A stretch of DNA of 24,245 bases from DASRQK01 sp964401685 (GTDB taxonomy: Bacteria > Bacteroidota > Bacteroidia > Sphingobacteriales > Sphingobacteriaceae). Shown here piece by piece: positions 1 to 5,204 of this stretch (its first letter is position 1; each line of letters opens with the position of its first letter). The stretch is from the NCBI GenBank assembly GCA_964401685.1, contig CAYNZH010000027.1, forward strand, positions 1 through 24,245. Reading direction: 5' to 3'. The position numbers and the translations under genes are program-made. The notes under the pieces are model-generated. The model was given only the letters and a program-made list of their open reading frames with translations, had not been told where the DNA came from and did not search any database.

Positions 1-17
1 GAATCCTGCCACCCCGA
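1..17 (+). tRNA. 3' end of a tRNA gene, probably tRNA-Pro (cut by window edge)
   Basis: The first 17 bases fit a tRNA 3' end exactly: GAAT as the end of the T-loop, CCTGC as the 3' T-stem strand, CACCCCG as the 3' acceptor strand, then A as discriminator. No CCA is encoded; CAA follows. The matching 5' acceptor strand would be CGGGGTG, which suits bacterial tRNA-Pro. The anticodon lies outside the window, so the amino acid is an inference. A terminator follows 9 bases later, and a second copy of this tail lies at 108-123. Confidence 0.6.
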
Positions 18-25
18 CAACCGCG

Positions 26-55
26 AAAAGCCTTCACGCAAGTGAGGGCTTTTTT
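26..55 (+). terminator. Rho-independent terminator after the tRNA
   Basis: A 12-bp stem pairs 26-37 (AAAAGCCTTCAC) with 42-53 (GTGAGGGCTTTT), with one U-G wobble, around a GCAA tetraloop of the GNRA type. A run of six T follows at 50-55. The position just after the tRNA tail fits termination of that tRNA transcript. Confidence 0.85.
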
Positions 56-107
56 GCTTTTGGCCTCCCCCCTTTCGGGATCGCCGAAGCGAACGAAGTG
101 AGCGGGC

Positions 108-123
108 AATCCTGCCACCCCGA
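108..123 (+). repeat. Second copy of the tRNA 3' tail
   Basis: The 16 bases AATCCTGCCACCCCGA at 2-17 recur exactly at 108-123. The 5' half of a tRNA is absent before the second copy, so this is a tail duplicate and not a second tRNA gene. Duplicated tRNA 3' ends are typical of att sites left by tRNA-targeting integrases, or of dispersed tail-containing repeats. No integrase is visible in the window. Confidence 0.7.
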
Positions 124-238
124 AGTTTCAAGCCTCGTAGTGTGTTCTTTGCACCGACATTGGAGGTGTGTTTTCAGACTTTTTTTTAACAGATTTCGAA
201 CATTCCCTTTCCTGCTGAATATCAGACTTATACGCGCA

Positions 239-304
239 AACATTGTACAATGATTGAATGGAGACGCTGTCGGCCAGACCTTTGCACCATCATTGTACAA
301 TGTT
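239..304. repeat. Mirrored pair of 12-bp palindromes
   Basis: CATTGTACAATG is a perfect palindrome and occurs at 241-252 and again at 291-302, 50 bp start to start. The flanks make the pair a 16-bp inverted repeat: AACATTGTACAATGAT at 239-254 faces its reverse complement at 289-304, with a 34-bp spacer. It could be a paired operator for a dimeric regulator, the ends of a tiny inverted-repeat element, or an RNA stem. No intact gene lies beside it on either strand. Confidence 0.8.
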
Positions 305-403
305 ACCGCACAAACATCTGACTATCAAACAGTTTTAATTAACGATTTCGCAGCCAAAAAAAAAAGAACAAAAACAACAACGAGAGAAAATAAAGGCGCG
401 GGA

Positions 404-722
404 TTACCAACGACTCAAATGCTTGATGTTTCGATCAACCATTTCGAAAATGGCCTTCGCATGAATTTCGTTAATTAATTCAAGATGTATATTTTCCTCT
501 ACCCGGTTTTTCATCTGCTTTTGTGATAAAGTTTCTGTTCGAGCTAGGTTGCCTAGGTTTTTTGATGCAAACTGCCAAGGGTTACTTATAAATGCATCTT
601 TAAGTTTTCAAAGTGAACCTATATTTTATTTTCATTCCCATAAAGAAGAATAAACACAATTCGTCGATATGCAAATCATAGGCAAAACCCATCCTCGTTC
701 TTGAATAGATTTCAAAATCCAT
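404..722 (-). pseudogene. Possible decayed gene of unknown family, two frames
   Basis: Reading leftward, a 40-codon frame starts with ATG at 722 (MDFEIYSRTRMGFAYD...) and stops at 600-602. A second frame, open from 607 to the stop at 404-406, overlaps it and reads KLKDAFISNPWQFASKN... and ends ...RNIKHLSRW (67 residues). The second frame has no start codon until an internal ATG at 514, which would leave only 36 residues. The residue composition of both looks protein-like, and one frameshift near 602-607 would join them into about 107 residues. I do not recognise a family. It could also be chance open frame in AT-rich DNA. Confidence 0.3.
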
Positions 723-789
723 TCCGAACCGTTTTCTTCTGAGAAGCTATACAACAGAAGCGTGAGCAACTAACTCCATTTTTCTAAAT
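709..789 (+). pseudogene. Possible 5' remnant of a GNAT acetyltransferase
   Basis: The frame from 709 reads ISKSIPNRFLLRSYTTEA, a TGA stop (763-765), then ATNSIFLN up to the IS boundary. The RFLLR motif matches the N-terminal beta strand of the intact GNAT at 2701 (ERFLLRQIRADD), where a RimJ/RimL-type acetyltransferase begins. No start codon is visible in frame, and the internal stop shows decay. If this is the N-terminus, about 100 middle codons are missing between it and the C-terminal remnant after the IS, pointing to a deletion as well as an insertion. The similarity is short. Confidence 0.35.
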
Positions 790-826
790 ATAATTCCCCC
801 CGAAATTCGGACAGTAGATTAAATTA

Positions 827-834
827 TATATTTG
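827..834 (+). promoter_or_regulatory. Candidate -7 box of IS orfA (TATATTTG)
   Basis: TATATTTG matches the Bacteroidota -7 consensus TAnnTTTG and lies 17 bp upstream of the orfA ATG. A weak -33-like TTCG is at 806-809. Its place just inside the left inverted repeat is usual for an IS promoter. Confidence 0.5.
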
Positions 835-851
835 TTTAAATTTACTGTATT

Positions 852-1127
852 ATGAGCAGAAGAAAATTCACATCGGACTTCAAGACCAAGGTGGTTTTGG
901 AAGCCTTGAGCGAGCGTTACACGATCCAGGAATTGGGTCGTAAGCACGAGATCCACCCGACACAGATCAGCGCCTGGAAGGCTCAGTTTTTGGATAATGC
1001 AAATGCTGTTTTTGACCGCCCGGTGAAAGATGCCAAGACCGAGGCCCAGGAGAAAGAGGAGCATTACCTGAAAGTGATCGGTCAGCAGAAGATCGAGATT
1101 GATTTTTTAAAAAAAGCCTTGTCATGA
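852..1127 (+). CDS. IS3-family transposase OrfA
   Basis: This 91-residue protein is the DNA-binding half of an IS3-family transposase. The N-terminus (RRKFTSDFKTKVVLEAL) and the following QELGRKHEIHPTQISAWKAQF form the helix-turn-helix that recognises the IS ends. The C-terminal part, about residues 60-90, is a charged helix rich in Q/E/K of the leucine-zipper/coiled-coil type, which mediates oligomerisation in this family. Length is normal. The stop (TGA, 1125-1127) overlaps the orfB ATG in an ATGA, and an A7 run just before it allows -1 slippage into orfB to give the full OrfAB transposase. Confidence 0.93.
   Translation: MSRRKFTSDFKTKVVLEALSERYTIQELGRKHEIHPTQISAWKAQFLDNANAVFDRPVKDAKTEAQEKEEHYLKVIGQQKIEIDFLKKALS
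1109..1115 (+). promoter_or_regulatory. Probable -1 ribosomal frameshift site (A7)
   Basis: Seven A residues at 1109-1115 read TTA AAA AAA GCC in the orfA frame, an A AAA AAA slippery heptamer. Slipping back one base enters the orfB frame as ...KKSLV-MNRTK with no intervening stop. IS3 elements commonly make OrfAB this way. The ATGA stop/start overlap also allows coupled translation of OrfB alone. Confidence 0.65.
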
Positions 1128-1990
1128 ACAGAACTAAGCAGCAACGGCTGCAGCTGGTTGACAAGGCCGCAAACTTGAGTACTGTCCGTCAGTGTGAGCT
1201 GATCGGAGTATCACGGAGCAGTTTTTACTATAAACCTGTGATGGAGACCGCTCTGAACCTGGAACTGATGCGCCTGATCGATGAAGAGTATCTGTTACAT
1301 CCGTGGCTGGGTGTCCCCCGGATGACCACTTGGCTGCGGAAAGATAAAAACTATCAGGTCAATCCCAAACGTATTGAACGCCTTTACCGTCTGATGGGAC
1401 TCTCGGCCGTCGGTCCTAAGCCCAATACGAGTAAAAGAGGCCAAGGTTTGCAGCACCGTGTCTTTAAATATCTTTTACGGGGTCTCAAGGTAGAACGCTG
1501 CAATCAGGTATGGGCCATGGATATCACGTATATTCCCGTGCAGGGCGGTTATCTGTATTTATGTGCCATTATTGACCTATACAGCCGTTATGTGGTAGGC
1601 TGGTCCTTATCTAACACGATGAGTTCGGAATGGTGCAGACATACTCTACAGGCCGCTGTTGAACAGTACGGCACTCCGGAAATACTCAACACCGATCAGG
1701 GCAGCCAGTTTACTGCCTATGAATTCTGTGACTGGGTCACCCATCCAGATCAGGGGATCCGGCTCAGCATGGACGGCAAAGGACGGGCTATCGATAATAT
1801 ATTTATCGAACGGTTATGGAGGAGTGTTAAATATGAACATGTATATTTGTTTCCGGCAAGTGATGGCCTGCAGTGCTATCAAGGATTGAACACCTATTTT
1901 GAATATTACAACCATCAAAGAAGACACCAGAGCCTGGAGGATGAAACCCCGGCGACGGTTTATAAAATGATATCCAAAAAAGCAGCATAA
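1124..1990 (+). CDS. IS3-family transposase OrfB (DDE integrase domain)
   Basis: This 288-residue protein is the catalytic half of the transposase. An HTH_21-like region (about residues 45-100) comes first, then an RNase-H-like rve integrase core. The DDE triad is visible: D133 in WAMDITYIP, D191 in NTDQGSQFT, and E229 in FIERLWRSVKYE, the last with the family-typical RLWRS context. The C-terminus carries the usual YFEYYNHQRRHQSL motif. Length is normal for IS3-family OrfB and there is no internal stop. It overlaps orfA by 4 bp, and the stop lies 36 bp before the right inverted repeat. Confidence 0.96.
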   Translation: MNRTKQQRLQLVDKAANLSTVRQCELIGVSRSSFYYKPVMETALNLELMRLIDEEYLLHPWLGVPRMTTWLRKDKNYQVNPKRIERLYRLMGLSAVGPKPNTSKRGQGLQHRVFKYLLRGLKVERCNQVWAMDITYIPVQGGYLYLCAIIDLYSRYVVGWSLSNTMSSEWCRHTLQAAVEQYGTPEILNTDQGSQFTAYEFCDWVTHPDQGIRLSMDGKGRAIDNIFIERLWRSVKYEHVYLFPASDGLQCYQGLNTYFEYYNHQRRHQSLEDETPATVYKMISKKAA

Positions 1991-2050
1991 TGAAAAACCG
2001 GATATCACTTAGTTGTTAACAAAATCTGTCCAAAGATTGGGGGGAATTAT

Positions 2051-2143
2051 AATCAAAGTTTTGCCAAAGGCGCAATACAAAGAAAATTTGTCCATGACAA
2101 ATATGTCGATCTGAATTTGTATTCCCTCTTGAAAACAGATTAA
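2051..2143 (+). pseudogene. 3' remnant of a GNAT acetyltransferase cut by the IS
   Basis: Directly after the IS, the frame from 2051 reads NQSFAKGAIQRKFVHDK, continues YVDLNLYSLLKTD and stops at 2141-2143. This aligns with the end of the intact GNAT further on (MNFVLEGTMRECEIKDG, then QYLSIDMYSLLKKD): the F..(E/K)G turn, the DG/DK-Y loop and the last strand YSLLK all match. It is the C-terminal 30 codons of a RimJ/RimL-type N-acetyltransferase without its catalytic body. The next gene starts 6 bp after the stop, so the broken gene was probably the first of a GNAT - membrane protein - GNAT cluster. Confidence 0.75.
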
Positions 2144-2149
2144 ATATTT

Positions 2150-2704
2150 ATGCGAGGTCAGAAAAAAACATATAAGCGAGACATTCTAAATCAGATTATA
2201 AATCTATTTTGGACGATACTGTGTTTCGCGCCTGTATTTTTGTTTTGGTACAAAGAAGGAATAGCGAGTTCCTATTTCTATATATCTCTAGGCGTAGCGT
2301 TACTTTTTGCGTTTCTTCCAGAGAATTTTTTTTATAAGCTTGCGTTAAGTGCAGACAATAAGACTTATGAAAGGTATGGGATCAAATTCATAAGAAAGTT
2401 TGTTCAAAATGGAGATATTGTCAATTCCAAAACAAAATCAATCAGTGCCTCTTCAATGAAGAGCAAAGCTCACGCACACCAATATTTAAAGACAATTGCC
2501 ATGTATGAACGTTTCCATTGGGTTTGTCTGATATTTTTTCTGTTGACGGGCGTTTATGGATTTGTTACCGGCCATTTTCTTTTGGCGTTTTCAATTTTTA
2601 TAGCAAATATTCTATACAACCTAATTCCAATTTTTTTACAGCAATACAATAAAATCAGAATTGGGAAAATAAACCGAAACCAACTATGGCAAAGATCAAA
2701 ATGA
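2150..2704 (+). CDS. Integral membrane protein resembling CrtO-type glycosyl-carotenoid acyltransferase
   Basis: This 184-residue protein has hydrophobic spans at about 16-34, 42-60, 124-143 and 145-165. Features shared with the staphylococcal CrtO family (glycosyl-4,4'-diaponeurosporenoate acyltransferase) are a YERYGIKFIRKFVQNGD segment after the first spans, a YERFHW motif near 119 (CrtO has a RAE..HW motif), and the tail NLIPIFLQQYNKIRI (CrtO: NVPIIIVQRYNRPRL). The similarity is recalled from the family and was not aligned. No carotenoid genes are nearby, so the true acyl acceptor is unknown. The stop overlaps the downstream GNAT start in an ATGA, so the two are probably co-translated. 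Confidence 0.6.
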   Translation: MRGQKKTYKRDILNQIINLFWTILCFAPVFLFWYKEGIASSYFYISLGVALLFAFLPENFFYKLALSADNKTYERYGIKFIRKFVQNGDIVNSKTKSISASSMKSKAHAHQYLKTIAMYERFHWVCLIFFLLTGVYGFVTGHFLLAFSIFIANILYNLIPIFLQQYNKIRIGKINRNQLWQRSK

Positions 2705-3252
2705 CAGCTCCATTTCCGACCCTAAAAACGGAAAGATTTCTGCTCAGGCAGATTCGGGCGGATGATATCGATAATATTTACCGAGGATTGTCCAATCCGG
2801 AAGTAATTAAATACTACGGCGTCAACTTCGATTCCTTACAAGCGACTGAAGAACAGATGTTGTGGTTTGAGAATTTGGAAAAAACGAAAACCGGCATCTG
2901 GTGGGCAATCTGCTCGCTGGACGGGAAGACTTTTTACGGAGCTGGTGGATTCAACGCACTGAGCGCGACACATAAGAAAGCTGAGATCGGATTCTGGCTG
3001 CTACCCGATTACTGGAAACAAGGGATCATGCGTGAGGTATTTCCGGTCCTCTGCAATTACGGCTTCGACAAACTCGGACTGAACCGAATCGAAGGCATGG
3101 TCGAAACCGAGAACAAAAATTGCAAGAACGCCATAGAAAAAATGAATTTTGTATTGGAGGGTACCATGAGGGAGTGCGAAATTAAAGACGGCCAGTACCT
3201 CAGCATAGACATGTACTCACTGTTGAAAAAGGACAGAAAGTTTCCTAGCTGA
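2701..3252 (+). CDS. GNAT-family N-acetyltransferase (RimJ/RimL type)
   Basis: This is a 183-residue acetyl-CoA-dependent N-acetyltransferase of the Acetyltransf_3 type. Visible are the N-terminal TERFLLRQIRADDIDNIYRGLSNPEV signature, the AEIGFWLLPDYWKQGIMREV strand and loop (the acetyl-CoA pyrophosphate-binding region, Q-G-x-M-x-E form), and the GLNRIEGMVETENKNCKNAIEKMNF motif that closes the fold. I chose the ATG at 2701 because it overlaps the upstream stop (ATGA) and gives the usual N-terminus; an in-frame ATG at 2686 would add five residues. RimJ/RimL relatives acetylate protein N-termini or small amines, and the substrate here is unknown. It is a paralogue of the remnant at 2051-2143. 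Confidence 0.88.
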   Translation: MTAPFPTLKTERFLLRQIRADDIDNIYRGLSNPEVIKYYGVNFDSLQATEEQMLWFENLEKTKTGIWWAICSLDGKTFYGAGGFNALSATHKKAEIGFWLLPDYWKQGIMREVFPVLCNYGFDKLGLNRIEGMVETENKNCKNAIEKMNFVLEGTMRECEIKDGQYLSIDMYSLLKKDRKFPS

Positions 3253-3296
3253 AAGAGAATTAGCTATATTAGCCTCAGAAACCAGTTGCTCAGAAT

Positions 3297-4211
3297 ATGC
3301 TCGACCTTGTAATTGAATCCAGGATAGCCGCCCTCTCGCCGGAGATGCATGTAAAACGAATACTTCCGTTTCGTCTGAAGCGCATGATAGGACCGTTTAT
3401 ATTTATGGATCATGCCGGCCCGATTACATCCGCGTCTTCGAACCCTTCCGATATGGACGTCCTCCCCCACCCTCACATCGGCCTGTCGACTGTGAGTTAC
3501 CTGTTCGGAGGGGAAGTGACACATAGGGACAGTTTGGGTGTGGAGCAGATCATTCGTCCGGGGGAGGTCAACTGGATGACTGCAGGTCGGGGAATTTCCC
3601 ACTCCGAACGCTTTGAAAGCCCATCCGCGCTCACAGGCGGCTTGGAAATGATCCAAACCTGGGTTGCGCTTCCGGAAAAAGACGAAGAAGCGCCGCCAAG
3701 CTTTGCGAATTATACGCCGGACGAGCTACCGATCTACACCGAAAATGGACTCTGGATGCGACTTATCGCGGGCGATGCCTACGGACTAAGGAGTAGTGTC
3801 GCAACCAATTCGCCACTCTTTTATCTCCATGTGGTTCTGCAAAAGGGCACCTCATTTGCGTTGCCAAAGGAACATTCCGAGCGGGGATTCTATATTGTAA
3901 ATGGCGCTGTGGACATTGCTGCACATACCTACCAAGCGGGACAGATGCTGGTCTTTACAAAAGGAGTCGACCCTCGAATTGTCGCCAGAGAAAACACCAC
4001 GCTCATGCTTCTAGGCGGGGAGCCGCTCGGCGAACGCTTCATTTGGTGGAATTTTGTTTCTTCCCGAGCCGAGCGAATAGAACAAGCCAAAGAAGACTGG
4101 AAACAGGGCCGCTTTACGTTGCCTCCCACCGACGACCAAGAATTCATCCCCTTGCCCGATGACAAATCCAGACCTGCCGGAACAGCCCCCGCACCAGAAC
4201 CCCTGTCTTAG
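3297..4211 (+). CDS. Pirin family protein (cupin metalloprotein)
   Basis: This 304-residue bicupin matches the pirin family along its whole length. The N-terminal cupin holds the metal ligands H58 and H60 (PHPHIG), H102 and E104 (GRGISHSERFE), and the flanking signatures GPFIFMDHAGP and GEVNWMTAGRG. The second cupin follows (about 170-270). Pirins bind Fe; some have quercetinase activity, others act as redox-sensing cofactors, and the role here cannot be told. It is preceded by 44 bp of non-coding DNA and is probably its own unit. The tail is Pro/Ala-rich. Confidence 0.93.
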   Translation: MLDLVIESRIAALSPEMHVKRILPFRLKRMIGPFIFMDHAGPITSASSNPSDMDVLPHPHIGLSTVSYLFGGEVTHRDSLGVEQIIRPGEVNWMTAGRGISHSERFESPSALTGGLEMIQTWVALPEKDEEAPPSFANYTPDELPIYTENGLWMRLIAGDAYGLRSSVATNSPLFYLHVVLQKGTSFALPKEHSERGFYIVNGAVDIAAHTYQAGQMLVFTKGVDPRIVARENTTLMLLGGEPLGERFIWWNFVSSRAERIEQAKEDWKQGRFTLPPTDDQEFIPLPDDKSRPAGTAPAPEPLS

Positions 4212-4286
4212 CTCACAAATAAGATTTGGGCGAACAATATAAATAGGAAATTGTTATCTATTTACACAAGATAAAAACGACAGACT

Positions 4287-4385
4287 ATGTTTATCCCAAT
4301 TCTCATCGGCGTCATCTTTTTGATCATCATTATCGTGTCCTTCATCGCGGTTCGTAAGAGGAACAACAAAGATATTGGTGATTGA
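4287..4385 (+). CDS. Small single-span membrane peptide (32 aa), unknown function
   Basis: An ATG at 4287 opens a 32-codon frame: MFIPILIGVIFLIIII, then VSFIAVRKRNNKDIGD, and TGA. The first 22 residues form one strongly hydrophobic helix, followed by a basic RKRNNK stretch. That fits a membrane peptide with its N-terminus outside and the charged tail in the cytoplasm. It lies in the 200-bp gap between the pirin gene and the convergent DUF421 gene, and ends 26 bp before the stop of the latter. The clean helix-plus-positive-tail pattern argues for a real gene, but nothing recognisable defines a function. Confidence 0.6.
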   Translation: MFIPILIGVIFLIIIIVSFIAVRKRNNKDIGD

Positions 4386-4411
4386 GCAGAATAATGACGA
4401 AATCGACGCTC

Positions 4412-5104
4412 TCAGACTATTCGCCTTCGGTCAATAGCCGCCACCCACTCCCTGTTTCCACACAGTCCACAAGGGAAAGGACCTGGGGCGACGCTCAGAT
4501 TTTCGGTGTTTCCACATCGGGCACAGGCATATAGTCCATCCTCTCGGATCTGGACCCCTTTTTCATGATATTCATGGGGCAAAATCGGCAAACCGGGCTT
4601 GACATCTGCATCTTTGTAATAAAAAACACTTAACACGCCGGAATCTTCCAATATAACGTAACGGAGCTGCCCGAGGTGCTCGATACCCTTGGACCGGAGT
4701 TCGCCGAAAAATTCATCTGCACCCATGTCTTCCGAGCCTATATCCCGCACACAGATGACCCCATGCTTGAGCAGGTAGATGGGTTCACCTTCGAGCAAAA
4801 TCTCAGCTTTGTCACTCTTGGTGATCAGCCAAATGACAACTCTGTACAAACAGAGTATTACTACAAAAACAGTGAGCGCATGCAGGATACCGACATCCCC
4901 ATAAAACATGGCATCTCCAGCGGCCGAACCCATGGTGATGATCATCACCATCTCAAAAATTGACAATTGCTGCACGCCTCGTTTGCCGGTCATCCGAAGT
5001 ACGGCAACGACACCCAGAAACATGATCGTAGTCCGGATCATTATCTCGAAGAAAAACCCATAGGGCTGATCACTAAAAAAGAAGGTGTGCCAATCGATTT
5101 CCAT
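4412..5104 (-). CDS. DUF421/YetF-type membrane protein with C-terminal zinc ribbon
   Basis: This 230-residue protein has three membrane spans (about 18-37, 47-64 and 71-94), including the DUF421 signature RMTGKRGVQQLSIFEMVMII. The cytoplasmic YetF/YcaP-like domain follows, with LLEGEPIYLLKHGVI and the later ELRSKGIEHLGQLRYVILEDSG. The C-terminus adds a zinc ribbon with C194-x2-C197 and C212-x2-C215, set in CARCGN and CGLCGN. Family members are inner-membrane proteins without a firm biochemical role, and some have been tied to spore or envelope traits. The gene is divergent from the decarboxylase gene across 100 bp containing a palindrome. Confidence 0.88.
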   Translation of the reverse strand: MEIDWHTFFFSDQPYGFFFEIMIRTTIMFLGVVAVLRMTGKRGVQQLSIFEMVMIITMGSAAGDAMFYGDVGILHALTVFVVILCLYRVVIWLITKSDKAEILLEGEPIYLLKHGVICVRDIGSEDMGADEFFGELRSKGIEHLGQLRYVILEDSGVLSVFYYKDADVKPGLPILPHEYHEKGVQIREDGLYACARCGNTENLSVAPGPFPCGLCGNREWVAAIDRRRIV

Positions 5105-5131
5105 ATTCCTTGAATTTGCTTTTATACTAAA

Positions 5132-5141
5132 CGTTTAAACG
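5132..5141. promoter_or_regulatory. 10-bp palindrome in divergent intergenic region (possible operator)
   Basis: CGTTTAAACG is a perfect palindrome, preceded by AAA so that AAACGTTT is a second, overlapping one. It lies between the divergent starts at 5104 and 5205, upstream of the decarboxylase promoter. The AAACGTTT core with central CG is the kind of site LacI-type regulators use, but no regulator is encoded nearby. Confidence 0.35.
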
Positions 5142-5151
5142 GGTCTTTAGA

Positions 5152-5182
5152 TTGGAAATCATTGAAATAAACAGTAAATTTG
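5152..5182 (+). promoter_or_regulatory. Promoter of the decarboxylase gene
   Basis: TAAATTTG at 5175-5182 fits the Bacteroidota -7 box TAnnTTTG. TTG at 5152-5154 lies 20 bases upstream, matching the -33 box and its usual spacing. The leader to the ATG at 5205 would be about 15-20 bases. Confidence 0.65.
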
Positions 5183-5204
5183 TATTAACAGTATAAATTG
5201 GTGG

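Larger units (their letters stand above)
124..789. other. Gene-poor stretch between tRNA tail copy and IS element
   Basis: No intact gene is supported here. The stretch holds the mirrored palindromes (239-304), an A-rich run near 356-390, minus-strand frames that look like decayed coding sequence (404-722), and a short plus-strand fragment resembling a GNAT N-terminus next to the IS end (709-789). A plus-strand frame at 254-478 needs a TTG start and has a simple, low-complexity translation, so I do not call it. The picture is of an old insertion or deletion scar beside a tRNA. Confidence 0.5.
790..2050 (+). mobile_element. IS3-family insertion sequence, complete, 1261 bp
   Basis: The terminal inverted repeats are 790-814 and 2026-2050. 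They are 25 bp long with 21 matches, and the outer 12 (ATAATTCCCCCC) are identical. Both flanks carry AAT (787-789 and 2051-2053), a candidate 3-bp target duplication, which is in the usual IS3-family range. Inside are orfA (helix-turn-helix) and orfB (DDE integrase domain) in the -1 arrangement with an A7 slippery run. Both frames are open and the catalytic residues are present, so the copy looks functional. It lies inside the remains of a GNAT gene. Family assignment is firm; the subgroup is not determined. Confidence 0.93.

Noticed and set aside
34..300. 88-codon minus-strand frame over the tRNA terminator and tail copy
   Set aside because: It reads through the terminator and the tRNA tail repeat, and its composition looks like translated non-coding DNA.
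254..478. 74-codon plus-strand frame in the gene-poor left part
   Set aside because: It needs a TTG start inside the palindrome region, its middle is a low-complexity K/T run from A-rich DNA, and it shows no known family.
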